From Limnephilus marmoratus (taxonomy: Eukaryota; Arthropoda; Insecta; Trichoptera; Limnephilidae): a stretch of 64,000 nt of DNA. The DNA lies in assembly GCA_917880885.1 (NCBI GenBank), contig OU862934.1, forward strand, positions 30,984,734 to 31,048,733, in the 5' to 3' direction. Position 1 is the first letter of the stretch. Every line of letters starts with the position of its first letter. This document shows positions 11,094 through 20,626 of the stretch, piece after piece. A program made the position numbers and the translations under genes. The notes under the pieces are model-generated. The model ran no database searches, had not been told where the DNA came from, and saw only the letters and a list, made by a program, of their open reading frames with translations.

Positions 11094-11440
11094 CCACCTA
11101 TGTTAAAGGAGATTAACCTATATGTCCCTAACGAGTATACTCGTGGGAGATCCCATGCATTTTTTTATGCTCCGAAAGCGAGAACTTCTTCCTTTCAGAA
11201 TGCGCCATTAAACAGAGCAATTCAACTGCTTAACGATTCTGTATTGAGCATCGATATCTTTAATGTTACTAGAGAGTTCAGTAACATTAAAGAACTATCT
11301 ATTGACATACATCACAACATAGTGAAACTGCCCGCACGGACTTTTTTTTCTTCTTTTAAATTTTGTAATCTTCTCCGTAATAATTATGGTGTATAACTGT
11401 TTTATGGAGAACCTGAAACAAATAAATGAATAAATATTTT
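11094..11440 (+). pseudogene. Non-LTR retrotransposon, C-terminal and 3' end fragment
   Basis: Codons 11100-11396 encode a segment with 'YAPKARTSSFQNAPLNRAIQ' and 'DIFNVTREFSN'. That pattern (aromatic residues, R-T, a small domain with DIF) is seen at the far C-terminus of Jockey/CR1-type reverse transcriptases. It is followed by a stop, 'ggagaacctgaaacaaataa' and an A/T-rich tail (about 11410-11440). All upstream coding sequence is missing, as expected for 5'-truncated target-primed insertion. The clade is uncertain. Confidence 0.55.
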
Positions 11441-11525
11441 CATCAAATCCTTGTAGCATTATTGCACCGCAAACACGTTTATAACAGTTTTTATTTCTTA
11501 CGACTTTATGTCCGGAATCCTAAAT

Positions 11526-11960
11526 CTTCTCTACAGGAAAAACTAAACCCTTTCACACACTTTTCCACAAATGATCATCTAGTCAACCCACGCTATACAA
11601 GTGCACTATATAAGTAAAATAAATACAAAAGACTACAAGAACAACATGTCAACCTACCAGAGACCAAATGGGAAAATAATTCACCGACTCCAGATATTTT
11701 CATACCAGAGGGTTCAGCTCAGTAGAACTCCTAGCTGGACCGATAAATCCTACTGATCCCTCAATATAAATATTTAAAAAATCTTTCGTAATCCTACATG
11801 CATTTAAAATGACTGATTTTTGCACTTAATATATAAATTCTTTGACAAATCTAATAAGCATAAATTTTGAATGAGAGAGCTAGGTATAGTAGCCGAAATA
11901 ACAAATTAATGGTAATATTTTTATAGTTTGAGAATGCCAAATTCTTTTAATCTAATTTCC
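11526..11960 (+). repeat. Interspersed repeat family E, copy 1
   Basis: About 430 bp closely matches 58805-59240: 'ggaaaaactaaaccctttc', 'acatgtcaacctaccagaga', 'gaatgccaaattctttta'. It contains no long frame and no recognised terminus. It is probably the non-coding end of a retroposon. Confidence 0.8.
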
Positions 11961-12499
11961 TAAATCTGTATATTTTTTTAAGAGGTAATAGCACCGGTGA
12001 GAAATCTCGACGGTAGGTATTTTAAAAAATTCTCGCTATCGCACCGCGCTCAAAAAATAACTAGCTATCGATGTGTTGGTGAGACCACGTGAGTGTTTGG
12101 CTTGTACACCCTCTCGCCCCCTTTGCGTCTCATGCCTACCGTCTTTCGCCTCATACCGCCATATCCAATATTCTGTTTAGATAAAGCATGTTTCGACTTA
12201 TTTCGTCGCTAATGAAGTTTTTGAATCGGCCTTGCGGTGTGACAGAAAAAGGGCCCATTATTTTTAAACGCACGAGGTCTGCTATTGTCGGTTATTTATA
12301 AATATCGTCGATAGGTATTGTAACAATGTCTTCTGTTCACGCTTATTACCGACAAATTACGAATTATTTTACTAGAACTCTATGTAGGTTAGTAGTTTTA
12401 AAGTTTTCACTGTATTTGCGTTTATAAATATGCAGTCAAACCAACTACATCGAATTATTATATACATACATATGATTATTCTCTATGATACATTAGTTA
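11961..12499. other. Unassigned, mixed composition
   Basis: No gene or repeat is recognised. A GC-richer patch at about 12060-12260 lacks an open frame of note. Confidence 0.4.
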
Positions 12500-12690
12500 T
12501 TATTGAAAATTAGTATTAACCTCTCAGGCCTCGGGCCTGTTTTTCGAAAAGTCAAAATATTTCCGCTTTCCAATAAATTCCAAATAACTTTAATATTTGT
12601 GAACGCATCCGAAAACTAAAAACTGTTTTTGAAAGATGATGAAATACGCTTTCAAATTTTATAATTCGAAATAAACATATCATTTTGTTT
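12500..12690 (-). repeat. Relic of a non-LTR 3' UTR
   Basis: On the minus strand this resembles the 3' UTR downstream of the reverse transcriptase at 26290-27957: a 'ggaaat' block, then a segment ending 'gagaggttaa'. Both contain the loop-like box ending just before GAGAGG. It is degraded and the assignment is tentative. Confidence 0.4.
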
Positions 12691-12705
12691 TTATTTTATT
12701 AATAA

Positions 12706-13030
12706 CTAGCAGACCCGGCCACACGTTGCTGTGGCTAACGAAACACAACGCCATTTACCCAACCTTTATAAAATCCACACCATCCGCTCGCCAGCTGCCC
12801 GCTGCGCGCTGCCCTTTGCCTAAATTGAATATTTTAATTTCTTGGCTTTTCTCTACTATAATAAGCATTTATTATACACATAAACCTTCCTCTTAAATCA
12901 CTCTATCTATTGGTGAAAACCGCATGAAAATCTGTTGCGTAGTTTAAAAGATTTATGCGCACATACATTTTGAGCGACTTCATTTTATACTATGTAATGA
13001 TGATGATACCACAAAACTTAAATTTCTACT
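12706..13030 (+). repeat. Retroposon-like repeat with 'ctagcagacccggcc' start
   Basis: It starts 'actagcagacccggcc' and contains the box 'ctctatctattggtgaaaac' followed by 'cgcatgaaaatc'. It ends near 'ttttatactatgtaatgatg'. The same central box is present in both arms of the following foldback (13110-15745), so the two are related families. It is non-coding. Confidence 0.7.
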
Positions 13031-13754
13031 CATATAATTTGGCACATACCTATCTTATTAAAAAAAAAACTCAAAAATGCATATGCAACAAAAATGTATT
13101 TTTGACCGATTATCTCTATCTCTACATATTATAAAGTCCCCCGCGCCATCTGTCTGTCTATTCGCGATAAACTCGAAAACTACTGAACGGATTTTCCTGC
13201 GGTTTTCACCAATATACAGAGTATTTCGTGAGGAAGGTTTAAGTATGCAATTTGTCAATGATTTGTGTAAATTGGTTGAAACATAACGATAATTGTTAGA
13301 AGTGTCGGAAATAAGTCCAGCCGCCTGGTAGCTTTCATCGAAAACGCTGCACAATCCTTTTGGGATATAACCAGGGCTGGGCAAAATACATGCTTTGCTG
13401 TAATTGAAATACAAATTACAAAATACTTTTTCGCATGTATTTAAAATACGAAATACAAAATACTTTCAAGTCATGTATTTGAAATACAAAATACAAAATA
13501 CAGTATTTTAACCATTTTTTTCTTTCAAATACAAAATACAAATTACAAAATACAAAATACATTTGGTTTTGGTAGAACCTTTGGTTGCAATAAATTGTCA
13601 TAAATGCCCTTATCTAAGGGTGCGTTTAAATAGAAGCAATGTTGAGCAGAGTGAAACAGAGACGTGCAAAAATTGACCAATCATATTGCTCAAAAGACAC
13701 ATCTCATCTCCGCTTCACTTGTAAAATTTGTGGTAAAGGACTCAGGTGTTAGGT

Positions 13755-13806
13755 AATATAATAATAATATATTATTATTATAACACGACATTTGTATAGC
13801 GCTATT
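13755..13806 (-). repeat. Tail-like box 'tagcgctata' with AAT repeats
   Basis: On the minus strand the order is 'tagcgctatacaaatg' followed by 'ataataata' repeats. The plus-strand element at 53105-53275 has the same order (gcgctatataa, then ATT repeats). Both look like 3' ends of short retroposons. The 5' part is not identifiable here. Confidence 0.4.
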
Positions 13807-13818
13807 TTGTTTTATTTC

Positions 13819-14733
13819 TAGTGACCGACCGAAGGTTCGGTTTCGGTTTCGTCAAGGTTCGGTAAAAAAATCTAGTTTCGGCATCAGTTTCGGTTTCGGC
13901 AGAAAATCTGCCGAACCTTCGGCCGCACCGAAACTCTGCATTTGTGAATTATCGCGTGCCGTTTGACTGACTTCCGGTGAGTTCGTGGCTCGTGTGTCAT
14001 CCACCATCATCAACTGAGTTCGCTGGCCGGTCCGGCGTGCTTGTATTGTGAGTTTATGTAATCACAAACTTCAATTATTTTTATTTATTTCATTCTATAT
14101 TTAATTTTATTTAACAAGTGTAAATAAAAATTAAAATCTAATCTCCTTCAACGGAAGCGATCTTCTGAATAGTCCCTCCTTTGATGTGCTTGGTGTAAGG
14201 CCCTCCGTTCATGGAGATACTTACAATCTTCGTAATTGTGACGAAACCACAAGTACCCTGTTGATATACATACTACTTTTTAATGCTAGTCTCCGTACAC
14301 AGCGCTATCCGAAATATACTATATAGTCACATGAGAACGGGTCGTTTCTATGACTCATTCTTGAGTTCAACAGCTCGGCTGTGGAACCCGGCCTCTATGT
14401 TTCCTCCCTCCTTCCTCTCCCCAAAAAGACCCTCCATACAGCATCTTCAAAGATGACATACGCCCTGAGGGAAATTATTTTTCTCTGGGTCTCTCATGTG
14501 GAGTTAATGTAAAAAAATGTTGTGATTGTAAACGCAATTAAAATTATAGTACTCAATTTATGAGGTCCTTACTTTATAGTGAATAAAAGTGTAAAAAATA
14601 AGCCGAATTTCAGTAAACAATAGATTTTTAACATGTCTAAAAAAGTTTCGGTTTCGGTTTCGGCCGAAACTGAGAAAGATATCGAATATTCGGTTTCGTT
14701 TTCGGTAGAAAATCCTGTTTCGGTCGGACACTA
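13819..14733. mobile_element. Second hAT-like element nested in the first, 915 bp
   Basis: It begins 'tagtgaccgaccgaa' and ends with the near-complement 'ttcggtcggacacta'. The flanking 8-mers 'tttatttc' (13811-13818) and 'gttatttc' (14734-14741) match at 7 of 8 positions. The subterminal sequence is rich in 'ttcggtttcgg'. It carries no transposase and itself holds a retrotransposon tail. Confidence 0.85.
14138..14535 (+). pseudogene. Non-LTR retrotransposon 3' end nested in the second hAT-like element
   Basis: The sequence encodes, with frame breaks, the 'R-T-G-R-F' and 'L-W-N-x-x-x-S-M-F-P-P' type C-terminal reverse transcriptase block also found at 39198-39434. It is followed by the 3' UTR 'ccctgagggaaattattttt' and 'tggagttaatgtaaaaaaa'. 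The direct repeat 'aattaaaat' at 14129-14137 and 14536-14544 is a plausible 9 bp target duplication, though AT-rich. It is 5'-truncated and inactive. Confidence 0.7.
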
Positions 14734-15745
14734 GTTATTTCACTTCAAGTGCGCTCTACTGTAATTAACTTAAAAATAGTTTAGTATTCAGTCAAATTAT
14801 TCCTATAGTGCTTGATCTAATACTATGACACAAAAATGTACAATACAAAGCAATGACAAACATTACATAATATGATACAAATATGATAGAAAATGTACAA
14901 TAACAGTGCTATTATAGCACAGGACGTGTTGCCAACTCTAAATATTAACACACATAACATATAGCTCTGGATTCTAGCGTTTTTAGTCTACGTATTATCT
15001 ATGTCAGTTTATTTTTCATTATCATTATTAAGATCGCTAAATGTATTTGAAAATGTATTTTGAAGCCATAAGTATTTGAAATACAAATTACAAAATACCT
15101 CAGCCCCATGTAATTGAAATACCAATTACAAAATACATTTTTAGGAAGTAATTGAAATACAAATACAAAATACGTATTTGTATTTCAAATACGTATTTCA
15201 ATTACAAGTATTTCAAATACTGCCCAGCCCTGGATATAACAAAACAATTAATGGTGGGATATTCCTCTTTTATAGATCTACAAAAAAGTCCGCGAAGGCA
15301 TATATCTATCTTTTACGGATAGCTTACTATACACATTATATCTAAAATGCAATTGATAAGAATAATAAGATAAGAAGATAGAATGCGTATAGTAAAAGAT
15401 AGATATATGCCATCTCGGACTTTTTTGTAGATCTATAAAAGAGGAATATCCCACCAAGCGTTGTTTTGTTATATCCCAAAAGGATTAGGCAGCGTTTTCG
15501 ATGAAAGCTACCAGGCGGCTGGAATTTTTCCGACACTTCTAACAATTATCGTTATGTTTCAAACAATTTACACAAATCCTTGACAAATTACATACGTAAA
15601 CCTTCCTCACGAAACACTCTATCTATTGGTGAAAACCGCATGAAAATCCGTTCAGTAGTTTTCGAGTTTATCGCGAACAGACAGACAGACAGACAGACAG
15701 ACAGAAAGACGGCGCGGGGGACTTTACTTTATAATATGTAGAGAT

Positions 15746-16139
15746 AAAAAAGGTTTAAAAATAGCCCACCTTAAGTTTTTTTCTAATTAAAATTACGATA
15801 ACGAAAAAGATAAAAGCACTTACATATTTTATTAGACAATTAAATCTAAATGGATTTATTGTGTTGTGTGTATCATACGTGTGAGTTGACATGTTTGTAA
15901 ATAATAATGTTTAAAATGTTAGATATATCGCTTGCTGAGGTTTGATTTGTACTCCTGTATTTTTGAGTTTCTTTAAGCAGTAAATACAAAAAAGGATGTG
16001 TTAGTTCGTTCAAAATTCAATAAAAAATGTTGGTCTTTTACCTATAGATAGATTTACCTACACATTTTTTTTAAATATTTATTACAGTCAGTGTGAAATA
16101 AAGGAAACAAATATATAATTTTTTTAAACTTCAAAACTT
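15746..16139. other. AT-rich, no feature seen
   Basis: No frame, repeat terminus or known repeat box is recognised here. Confidence 0.4.
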
Positions 16140-16235
16140 TTTATTTTTATTTTCAACTTTATAAAACCTTAAATTGTAATATTTAATTACATGAAGACAA
16201 TATTAGCGAAACTTCAACCCAAGGCTTCAGGCCCA
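16140..16235 (-). repeat. SINE2 fragment, tail half
   Basis: This matches the body of the SINE at 54118-54347 in the same orientation: 'aaattgtaatatttaattac' and 'gaagacaatattagcgaaac'. The tRNA-like head is missing. Confidence 0.6.
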
Positions 16236-16332
16236 ACTTCATAGTACAAAAAAAAGTGCAAAAATCACTTACTTCGCAATTTTTGCAATAAAATAAAAGC
16301 ACTTAGAAAAAAAACCAACAACGCTAAAGGCT

Positions 16333-17695
16333 TTGTACCAGTTCACATAAGGAAAAAGGTCGAAGCAAACGTTTTACGTATGAGAAAAGCTATAGTTTGA
16401 GCAGTAAATTACAGAAAAGAGCAAGAAAACACGGCACAAAGTGATAAAGTAAAAAATCTGAAAATGGACAAAAAAATGCCGCAAACCATGTTTTTGGTGA
16501 TCATACAAAATGTTCGTCATACTATTGCAAGTCGGAGAAGTATACTAATGATCCAAATTTAGTAAGCGATCTTCAAGATTGTGGAACAGGACTGATATTC
16601 AACAATTATTGTCGTCTCTAATAGCAAATGCAGAAAGTCTTATTATTAACGTGACAAATAACACTGTGGAGCAATTCAACAACGTTATAGCCAAATTTAT
16701 AGGCGGAAAAAGAGCAAATTTTACAAAAATGGGATAACTTCAGCAGTTGAGCTTCTTGAGCAGTAACTTCGTGGAATAGTGAAATGACAACCCATTCACG
16801 AATACAAAAAAAATCCAAGGCCACAGTCCTGGCAACTACACGAAGCATTTTATTGAAAGAAAACGACGTTCGAAGGAGACAATACAGAGGTGTCGAAAAA
16901 TAAAACTAAGGTATTACGAAAACACGACAGAAAAGAGAAAAAAAGTTGCAGGGCCTGATGAAAATTATGGTCAATTGGAATTAGATCCAGATATGCCAGC
17001 TGAATTATTTGAAACGATAAAGAGGAATTTTTCAAAGAATTATCTCCATCGAATAAGGATGAACTCGAAAGGAATACGGTGGGCCAAAGCAATAATAATT
17101 TGTGGACAATTGAAAGGCGTAAGCGGCTTACAGCTTCTAACTTTGGACAAAAATATGTAAGCTACGGCCAAAAACTTCAGTTGCGAGAGTATTAAACTCG
17201 CTACTGTACTCGCCATTTAAAGGAAATATGGCCACAAATTATGGGAAAGAAAATGAAAACCAAGCAATTGAGCAATTTACAAAAGAAACAAAATTAGAGG
17301 TATTCGCCTGTGGACTATTTATCGATGAAAACAAAAACTTTTTAGCGGCAAGTCCGGATGGCCTTTTTGGCAAGGATTCTATAATTGAAGTGAAATGCCC
17401 ATATAGTATAGTAAATATGTCACCAGAAGAAGGATTTGAACAAAAAAAATTGATAACTGTAAAATTGAAGACAATGCTTCAACATTAAAACGGAATCACA
17501 ATTACTTCTACCAAGTACAAGGCCAGTTACACATTACTCGTCGTAAATACTGTTATTTTGTCGTGTGGAGTCCTAAAGGTTTGCCGTATGAAAAAATTGA
17601 AAGGGACGATTCAATCTGGCAAAAAATTGAACCACTGTTAGAAAAACTTCTACCACCAATGCCTTTTACCAGAAACAATTGACGGTCGCATATCA
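16333..17695 (+). pseudogene. Decayed 'mutator-like transposase + YqaJ' gene
   Basis: In three frames broken by several indels and stops, the strand encodes a consistent order of blocks. First comes 'NHVFGDHTKCSSYYC' (about 16480). Next is a block with 'NVTNNTVEQFNNVIAKFIGG' (about 16650), then 'NLWTIERRKRLTASNFG' (about 17095). Last is an open frame 17228-17488 with 'AASPDGLFG' and 'IIEVKCPY', continuing after a frameshift in an A run near 17450 with 'YQVQGQLHITRRKYCYFVVW' to a stop at 17693. SPDG, E-x-K and Q-x-Q-G-Q-L are the lambda-exonuclease/YqaJ nuclease motifs. Insect genomes carry many such proteins with an N-terminal transposase-like domain. It cannot make a full product. Which mobile element it served is not shown here; no terminal repeats were found. 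Confidence 0.8.
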
Positions 17696-17806
17696 AGAAA
17701 TTTACCGGCGAGAGAAAGATCTAAATCATAAATTGTTTAAAATTCATTGTATAGTGGTAAAAAATTTTGTACAATAAAGTGTTTACAAACAAAAAATTTC
17801 AATTAA

Positions 17807-17860
17807 TCACTGAAGGCAATGTAAGCGACTCTCAACTAAAAATTTGAAACAGATTTTTTT
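17807..17860 (-). repeat. SINE2 fragment
   Basis: 'gcgactctcaactaaaaat' and 'tttgaaacag' match the SINE2 body at about 54220-54250 in the same orientation. Head and tail are lost. Confidence 0.5.
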
Positions 17861-18290
17861 TAAAAACATAAACCTCACATTGGAGGCACCGAGGAAAAAT
17901 AATCGCTCAGGGACTTTGTTGGAGAAGTTGTTGGACATCATTGGAGAAGCTGTGTGGAGGGTATTTTTAGGATAAGGAAGGAAAGGAAGTTTTGGGTAGG
18001 GAAAAGGTAGGTAAAAGTATGAAATGATGGTGGAGAGTCCAGCTGTAGAGATCAAAAGATCTTCCTCTTCCAGTTTCTCCCAATCCGGCCCGCCACGCAG
18101 TAAGTGGACAAAATTATCCGCCACCAAAACCCATGCAGACCTCATCCGTGAACCCGGGAACCCAGGCTCTGTCACCAAACATAGAGGACCACTTGCGGTG
18201 ACCAAGTGGCGGGGGTGTTGGTTATCCAATAAATGGTTCCCGGGGCGATGGTACCTAAAACGCCTCCCAAATTGAAAATTTATTATAGTA
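17861..18290. repeat. Low-copy repeat F, copy 1
   Basis: The complement of about 18060-18290 resembles 61600-61730 in scattered blocks: 'tggataaccaa', 'agtggt', 'gtgac', 'tggataat'. The stretch is GC-richer than its surroundings. A 163-codon minus-strand frame spans 17807-18298 but has no domain I recognise and is not open in the second copy. A transposon or processed-gene origin is equally possible. Confidence 0.4.
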
Positions 18291-18658
18291 CTTGACATAA
18301 AAAAATTTAATTTTGCACAATTTTAGTATGAAAGCTCGGTCAGTATTGGTATACCGCGATGAGTCACTAAACAGAAAAAAAACGAATAAAAAATATCGAT
18401 TACTCGGGCAAGGACAACACTAGTCTACCGATAAAATTCTTTACATCACTACTTCGCATTATATGTATGTATTTGTCAAAACCCACGTTCCCCGGCCCCC
18501 CTCAGGAGAAATGAGCGAAAGGGACACCTGCACGTCGGGCCGAAAATACCTAAATAAAATCTTCGAAATCGATGTTTTGTATTCCCCATTTTTCTTCTCC
18601 AAAACTGGACGGATTTAAAAATTTTTTTTCACTAACTGTATTAAAAGAAAATATTCTA
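18291..18658. other. Unassigned
   Basis: No gene is seen. It contains a GC-rich patch at about 18480-18545 with no recognised terminus. Confidence 0.35.
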
Positions 18659-18811
18659 TGTCGGTACGTTTTGCTTTTTTTCAAAATACATTGTTTAGTT
18701 TGTATACTGAACGTTTTTTGACGGCGTTTAAATTAGGCAATTTTATTCATTTTTGGAAGGTCGTAACTTCTATGAGAAGTAAATTATCAAAAAAAACAAA
18801 ACGTACCGACA
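18659..18811. repeat. Short inverted-repeat element, 153 bp
   Basis: 'tgtcggtacgttttg' at 18659 and its complement 'caaaacgtaccgaca' ending at 18811, each continued by an A or T run, form a ~22 bp inverted repeat around about 105 bp. It may be a tiny MITE. No clear target duplication is visible. Confidence 0.5.
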
Positions 18812-18859
18812 CGCTAGTGGTCAATATCTATATTTTGTAAAAAAAATTTTTGCTCTAGG

Positions 18860-19052
18860 GTCAAAATCCAGAGAGATAAACGGGGAATACGTTTGTATAG
18901 AAAAGCGCAGCTAGTATTTCCTCTTAAGAAACAGATTTTCGAATATTTTGTGTTATTATTATAACATTATAAAATTATTAATCTCGATATAGGATTGTCC
19001 TAGTGAGGTTAATACATAACATATAAAGAAACAATAAATAAATAAAAATATA
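18860..19052 (+). repeat. Non-LTR 3' end with terminal hairpin
   Basis: The hairpin at 18979-19013 pairs 'ttaatctc' with 'gaggttaa' (one wobble) around the loop box 'gatataggattgtcctagt'. An AATA-rich tail follows, directly abutting the 5' LTR of the gypsy element. The same loop box recurs at several other tails in this window. Confidence 0.65.
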
Positions 19053-19490
19053 TTTAAAGAAAAATATAATTTTCTTTAATTTAACACAATGCCGATCTTG
19101 ACTGGTCATTGTGTATGTACCATAGACTGACACTGGTATGTGCCTCAGTTCCTACTTAACAGTCGACTCAATGTTTTATAATCTATGGATAATTGAAAAT
19201 ATAGTAAAAATAATCTATGGCCATGATAAAGCAAATTTAGCAAATTGATAAGATTGATTTCAATAATTAAAAGTGATTACTATCGTGATTGTGATATTGT
19301 GATCAAGGGATCGACATTGCAATTAATAACATTAAATGTCGTTTCTTTCTTTACAGGTTTGTTTTGTTACTAGATACTTTTATTTATGTAAATCTTGTGA
19401 GATTAACAAAATAAACCTCCTCTTTCTTTACAGAGAAACTCAATTGTGTTTTAATTGAATGCCATCAAAATCACAAGAAAAATACGATTA
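19053..19490 (+). repeat. Gypsy 5' LTR, 438 bp
   Basis: The same 438 bp as 23768-24205, starting 'tttaaag' here against 'tgtaaag' there, and ending 'aatacgatta'. A polyadenylation signal 'aataaa' lies at 19410-19415. Two polypyrimidine-CAG runs ('tttctttctttacagg' near 19342 and 'ctttctttacagag' near 19421) resemble splice acceptors. The segment 'aaatgtcgttt' (19334-19344) is complementary to the leader just after the LTR. Confidence 0.95.
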
Positions 19491-19492
19491 TA

Positions 19493-19503
19493 AAACGACA
19501 TTT
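19493..19503 (+). promoter_or_regulatory. Candidate primer-binding site
   Basis: The leader between LTR and gag is only 26 nt, and no TGG-starting tRNA site follows the LTR. 'aaacgacattt' begins 2 nt after the LTR end and is the exact complement of 'aaatgtcgttt' inside the LTR at 19334-19344. In Tf1 and relatives the first 11 nt of the transcript fold back on the primer site. The match here is also 11 nt. The role is inferred, because the transcription start is not known. Confidence 0.5.
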
Positions 19504-19516
19504 TTCGTAACCAAAA

Positions 19517-20626
19517 ATGGAGAAACTTCAATTTGAATTTACGCAACTACCTGGAGGCGATTACAAGTCAAATATTATTAGCATTACAAAAATAGTCACA
19601 AGTGATGAAAAAGTGTTTAAAATACCAGAAATGCTACAATCCGCCAGCCATCACCAGGAGATTATGAAAAGTAGTGCTTTTGCAAAAGTAAAAAATAGTT
19701 TAAAAAAAAGATACCAGGTTAGAAGAGTCTGGTTAACAATGGAGGAAGAACTAAAAAAAACATATGTAGATGAAGATGGAAACCTACAGTTGGGAAACCA
19801 ATACCTCGAAGAATTGGAAGAAGAAAATTTACAAGTACATCAAAAAGAAGATACATTGGGAAGATTGATGGTAAAATTAATGGAAGATAAGCAACAGAGC
19901 TTAAAAAACATTGCTGAGAAGTTTGTTATAGAAAAATTCTGTAGTAAAAATACAAATGCAAGCCAGTGGATAGAAGTGTTTGAAAAAGAATGTTTACGAT
20001 TTGATGTGATCACGGATGAAAAAAAAATAGAAATACTCAGATTGTTCATGGATAAAACTTGTGTAGATTGGTATAGTTCCATGATTATTAAACTAACAAT
20101 GAACTCAGAGTGGTCAACATGGAAAAACAAATTCTGTGAATCATTCGCAAACAAAGGATGGAACCCTGTCACATACGCACTATTATTTAGATACAAAGAT
20201 GGTTCTCTGTTGGATTATGCTATGAGAAAAGAAAAACTTCTATTGGATATGAGAAGATCAATCGACACCGGTACTTTGATAGATCTTGTTGCTTCCGGAC
20301 TACCAGAATTCATACTTAACAAGATCGATAGAGAAGGATTACAAGATACTGTGGATTTGTTTAATGAAGTAAACAAATATGAACATATGGTCAACAAAAA
20401 AAGATTCATGAACAAGAGAATATTTGGGAATGCAGAACATAATAAAAATGAGGATAAAAATCCATGTAAAATTTGTGAAAAATTGAATAAGGGCACTCGT
20501 TACCACCCTGAAGCCACATGCTGGTTCAAAACAAAAGAGGGTGAAAAATTTAAGAGAAATGCCATTAAACATGTTAACAATTCAGTGATAGAGACTGAGA
20601 TAAATGAAAATGATCAAAAAAACTAA
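19517..20626 (+). CDS. gag: Gag-like protein of the gypsy element, 369 aa
   Basis: Gag forms the particle that packages the element RNA. The frame opens 26 nt after the LTR and ends at TAA 20624-20626. Most of it is charged and helical without sharp motifs, as expected for Ty3/gypsy Gag. Near the C-terminus a zinc-knuckle-like set C317-x2-C320-x9-H330-x4-C335 is visible. The spacing is longer than the usual C-x2-C-x4-H-x4-C, so its metal binding is an inference. Gag is intact. Pol overlaps its end in the -1 frame. Confidence 0.9.
   Translation: MEKLQFEFTQLPGGDYKSNIISITKIVTSDEKVFKIPEMLQSASHHQEIMKSSAFAKVKNSLKKRYQVRRVWLTMEEELKKTYVDEDGNLQLGNQYLEELEEENLQVHQKEDTLGRLMVKLMEDKQQSLKNIAEKFVIEKFCSKNTNASQWIEVFEKECLRFDVITDEKKIEILRLFMDKTCVDWYSSMIIKLTMNSEWSTWKNKFCESFANKGWNPVTYALLFRYKDGSLLDYAMRKEKLLLDMRRSIDTGTLIDLVASGLPEFILNKIDREGLQDTVDLFNEVNKYEHMVNKKRFMNKRIFGNAEHNKNEDKNPCKICEKLNKGTRYHPEATCWFKTKEGEKFKRNAIKHVNNSVIETEINENDQKN
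20617..20623 (+). promoter_or_regulatory. -1 ribosomal frameshift site A AAA AAC
   Basis: The heptamer fits X XXY YYZ in the gag frame and is followed immediately by the gag stop TAA. Slipping by -1 enters the frame that runs into the protease (DSG at 20692-20700) without an intervening stop. The same heptamer is used by several retroviruses. I did not identify a downstream stimulatory structure. Confidence 0.8.

Larger units (their letters stand above)
13372..15232. mobile_element. hAT-like element, 1861 bp, with 8 bp target duplication
   Basis: The ends are 'cagggctgggcaaaatac' (13372) and its near-complement ending 'tgcccagccctg' (15232). Flanking direct repeats 'gatataac' lie at 13364-13371 and 15233-15240, a perfect 8 bp hAT-type duplication. 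Both subterminal regions are packed with 'aaatacaaaatac' repeats. No transposase remains, so it is non-autonomous. It interrupts the left arm of the foldback, whose sequence continues uninterrupted on both sides. Confidence 0.92.
13114..15745. mobile_element. Long inverted-repeat (foldback) element, interrupted
   Basis: The left arm begins 'tctctacatattataaagtc' (about 13119) and continues to 13371, resuming at 15241-15335. The right arm runs about 15385-15745 and ends 'ctttataatatgtagagat'. With the interrupting element removed the arms are about 350 bp and face each other across a loop of roughly 50 nt. Each contains the box 'ctatctattggtgaaaaccg' (diverged in the left arm). The right arm ends in a (gaca)n run. 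A transcript would form a long hairpin. Confidence 0.8.
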
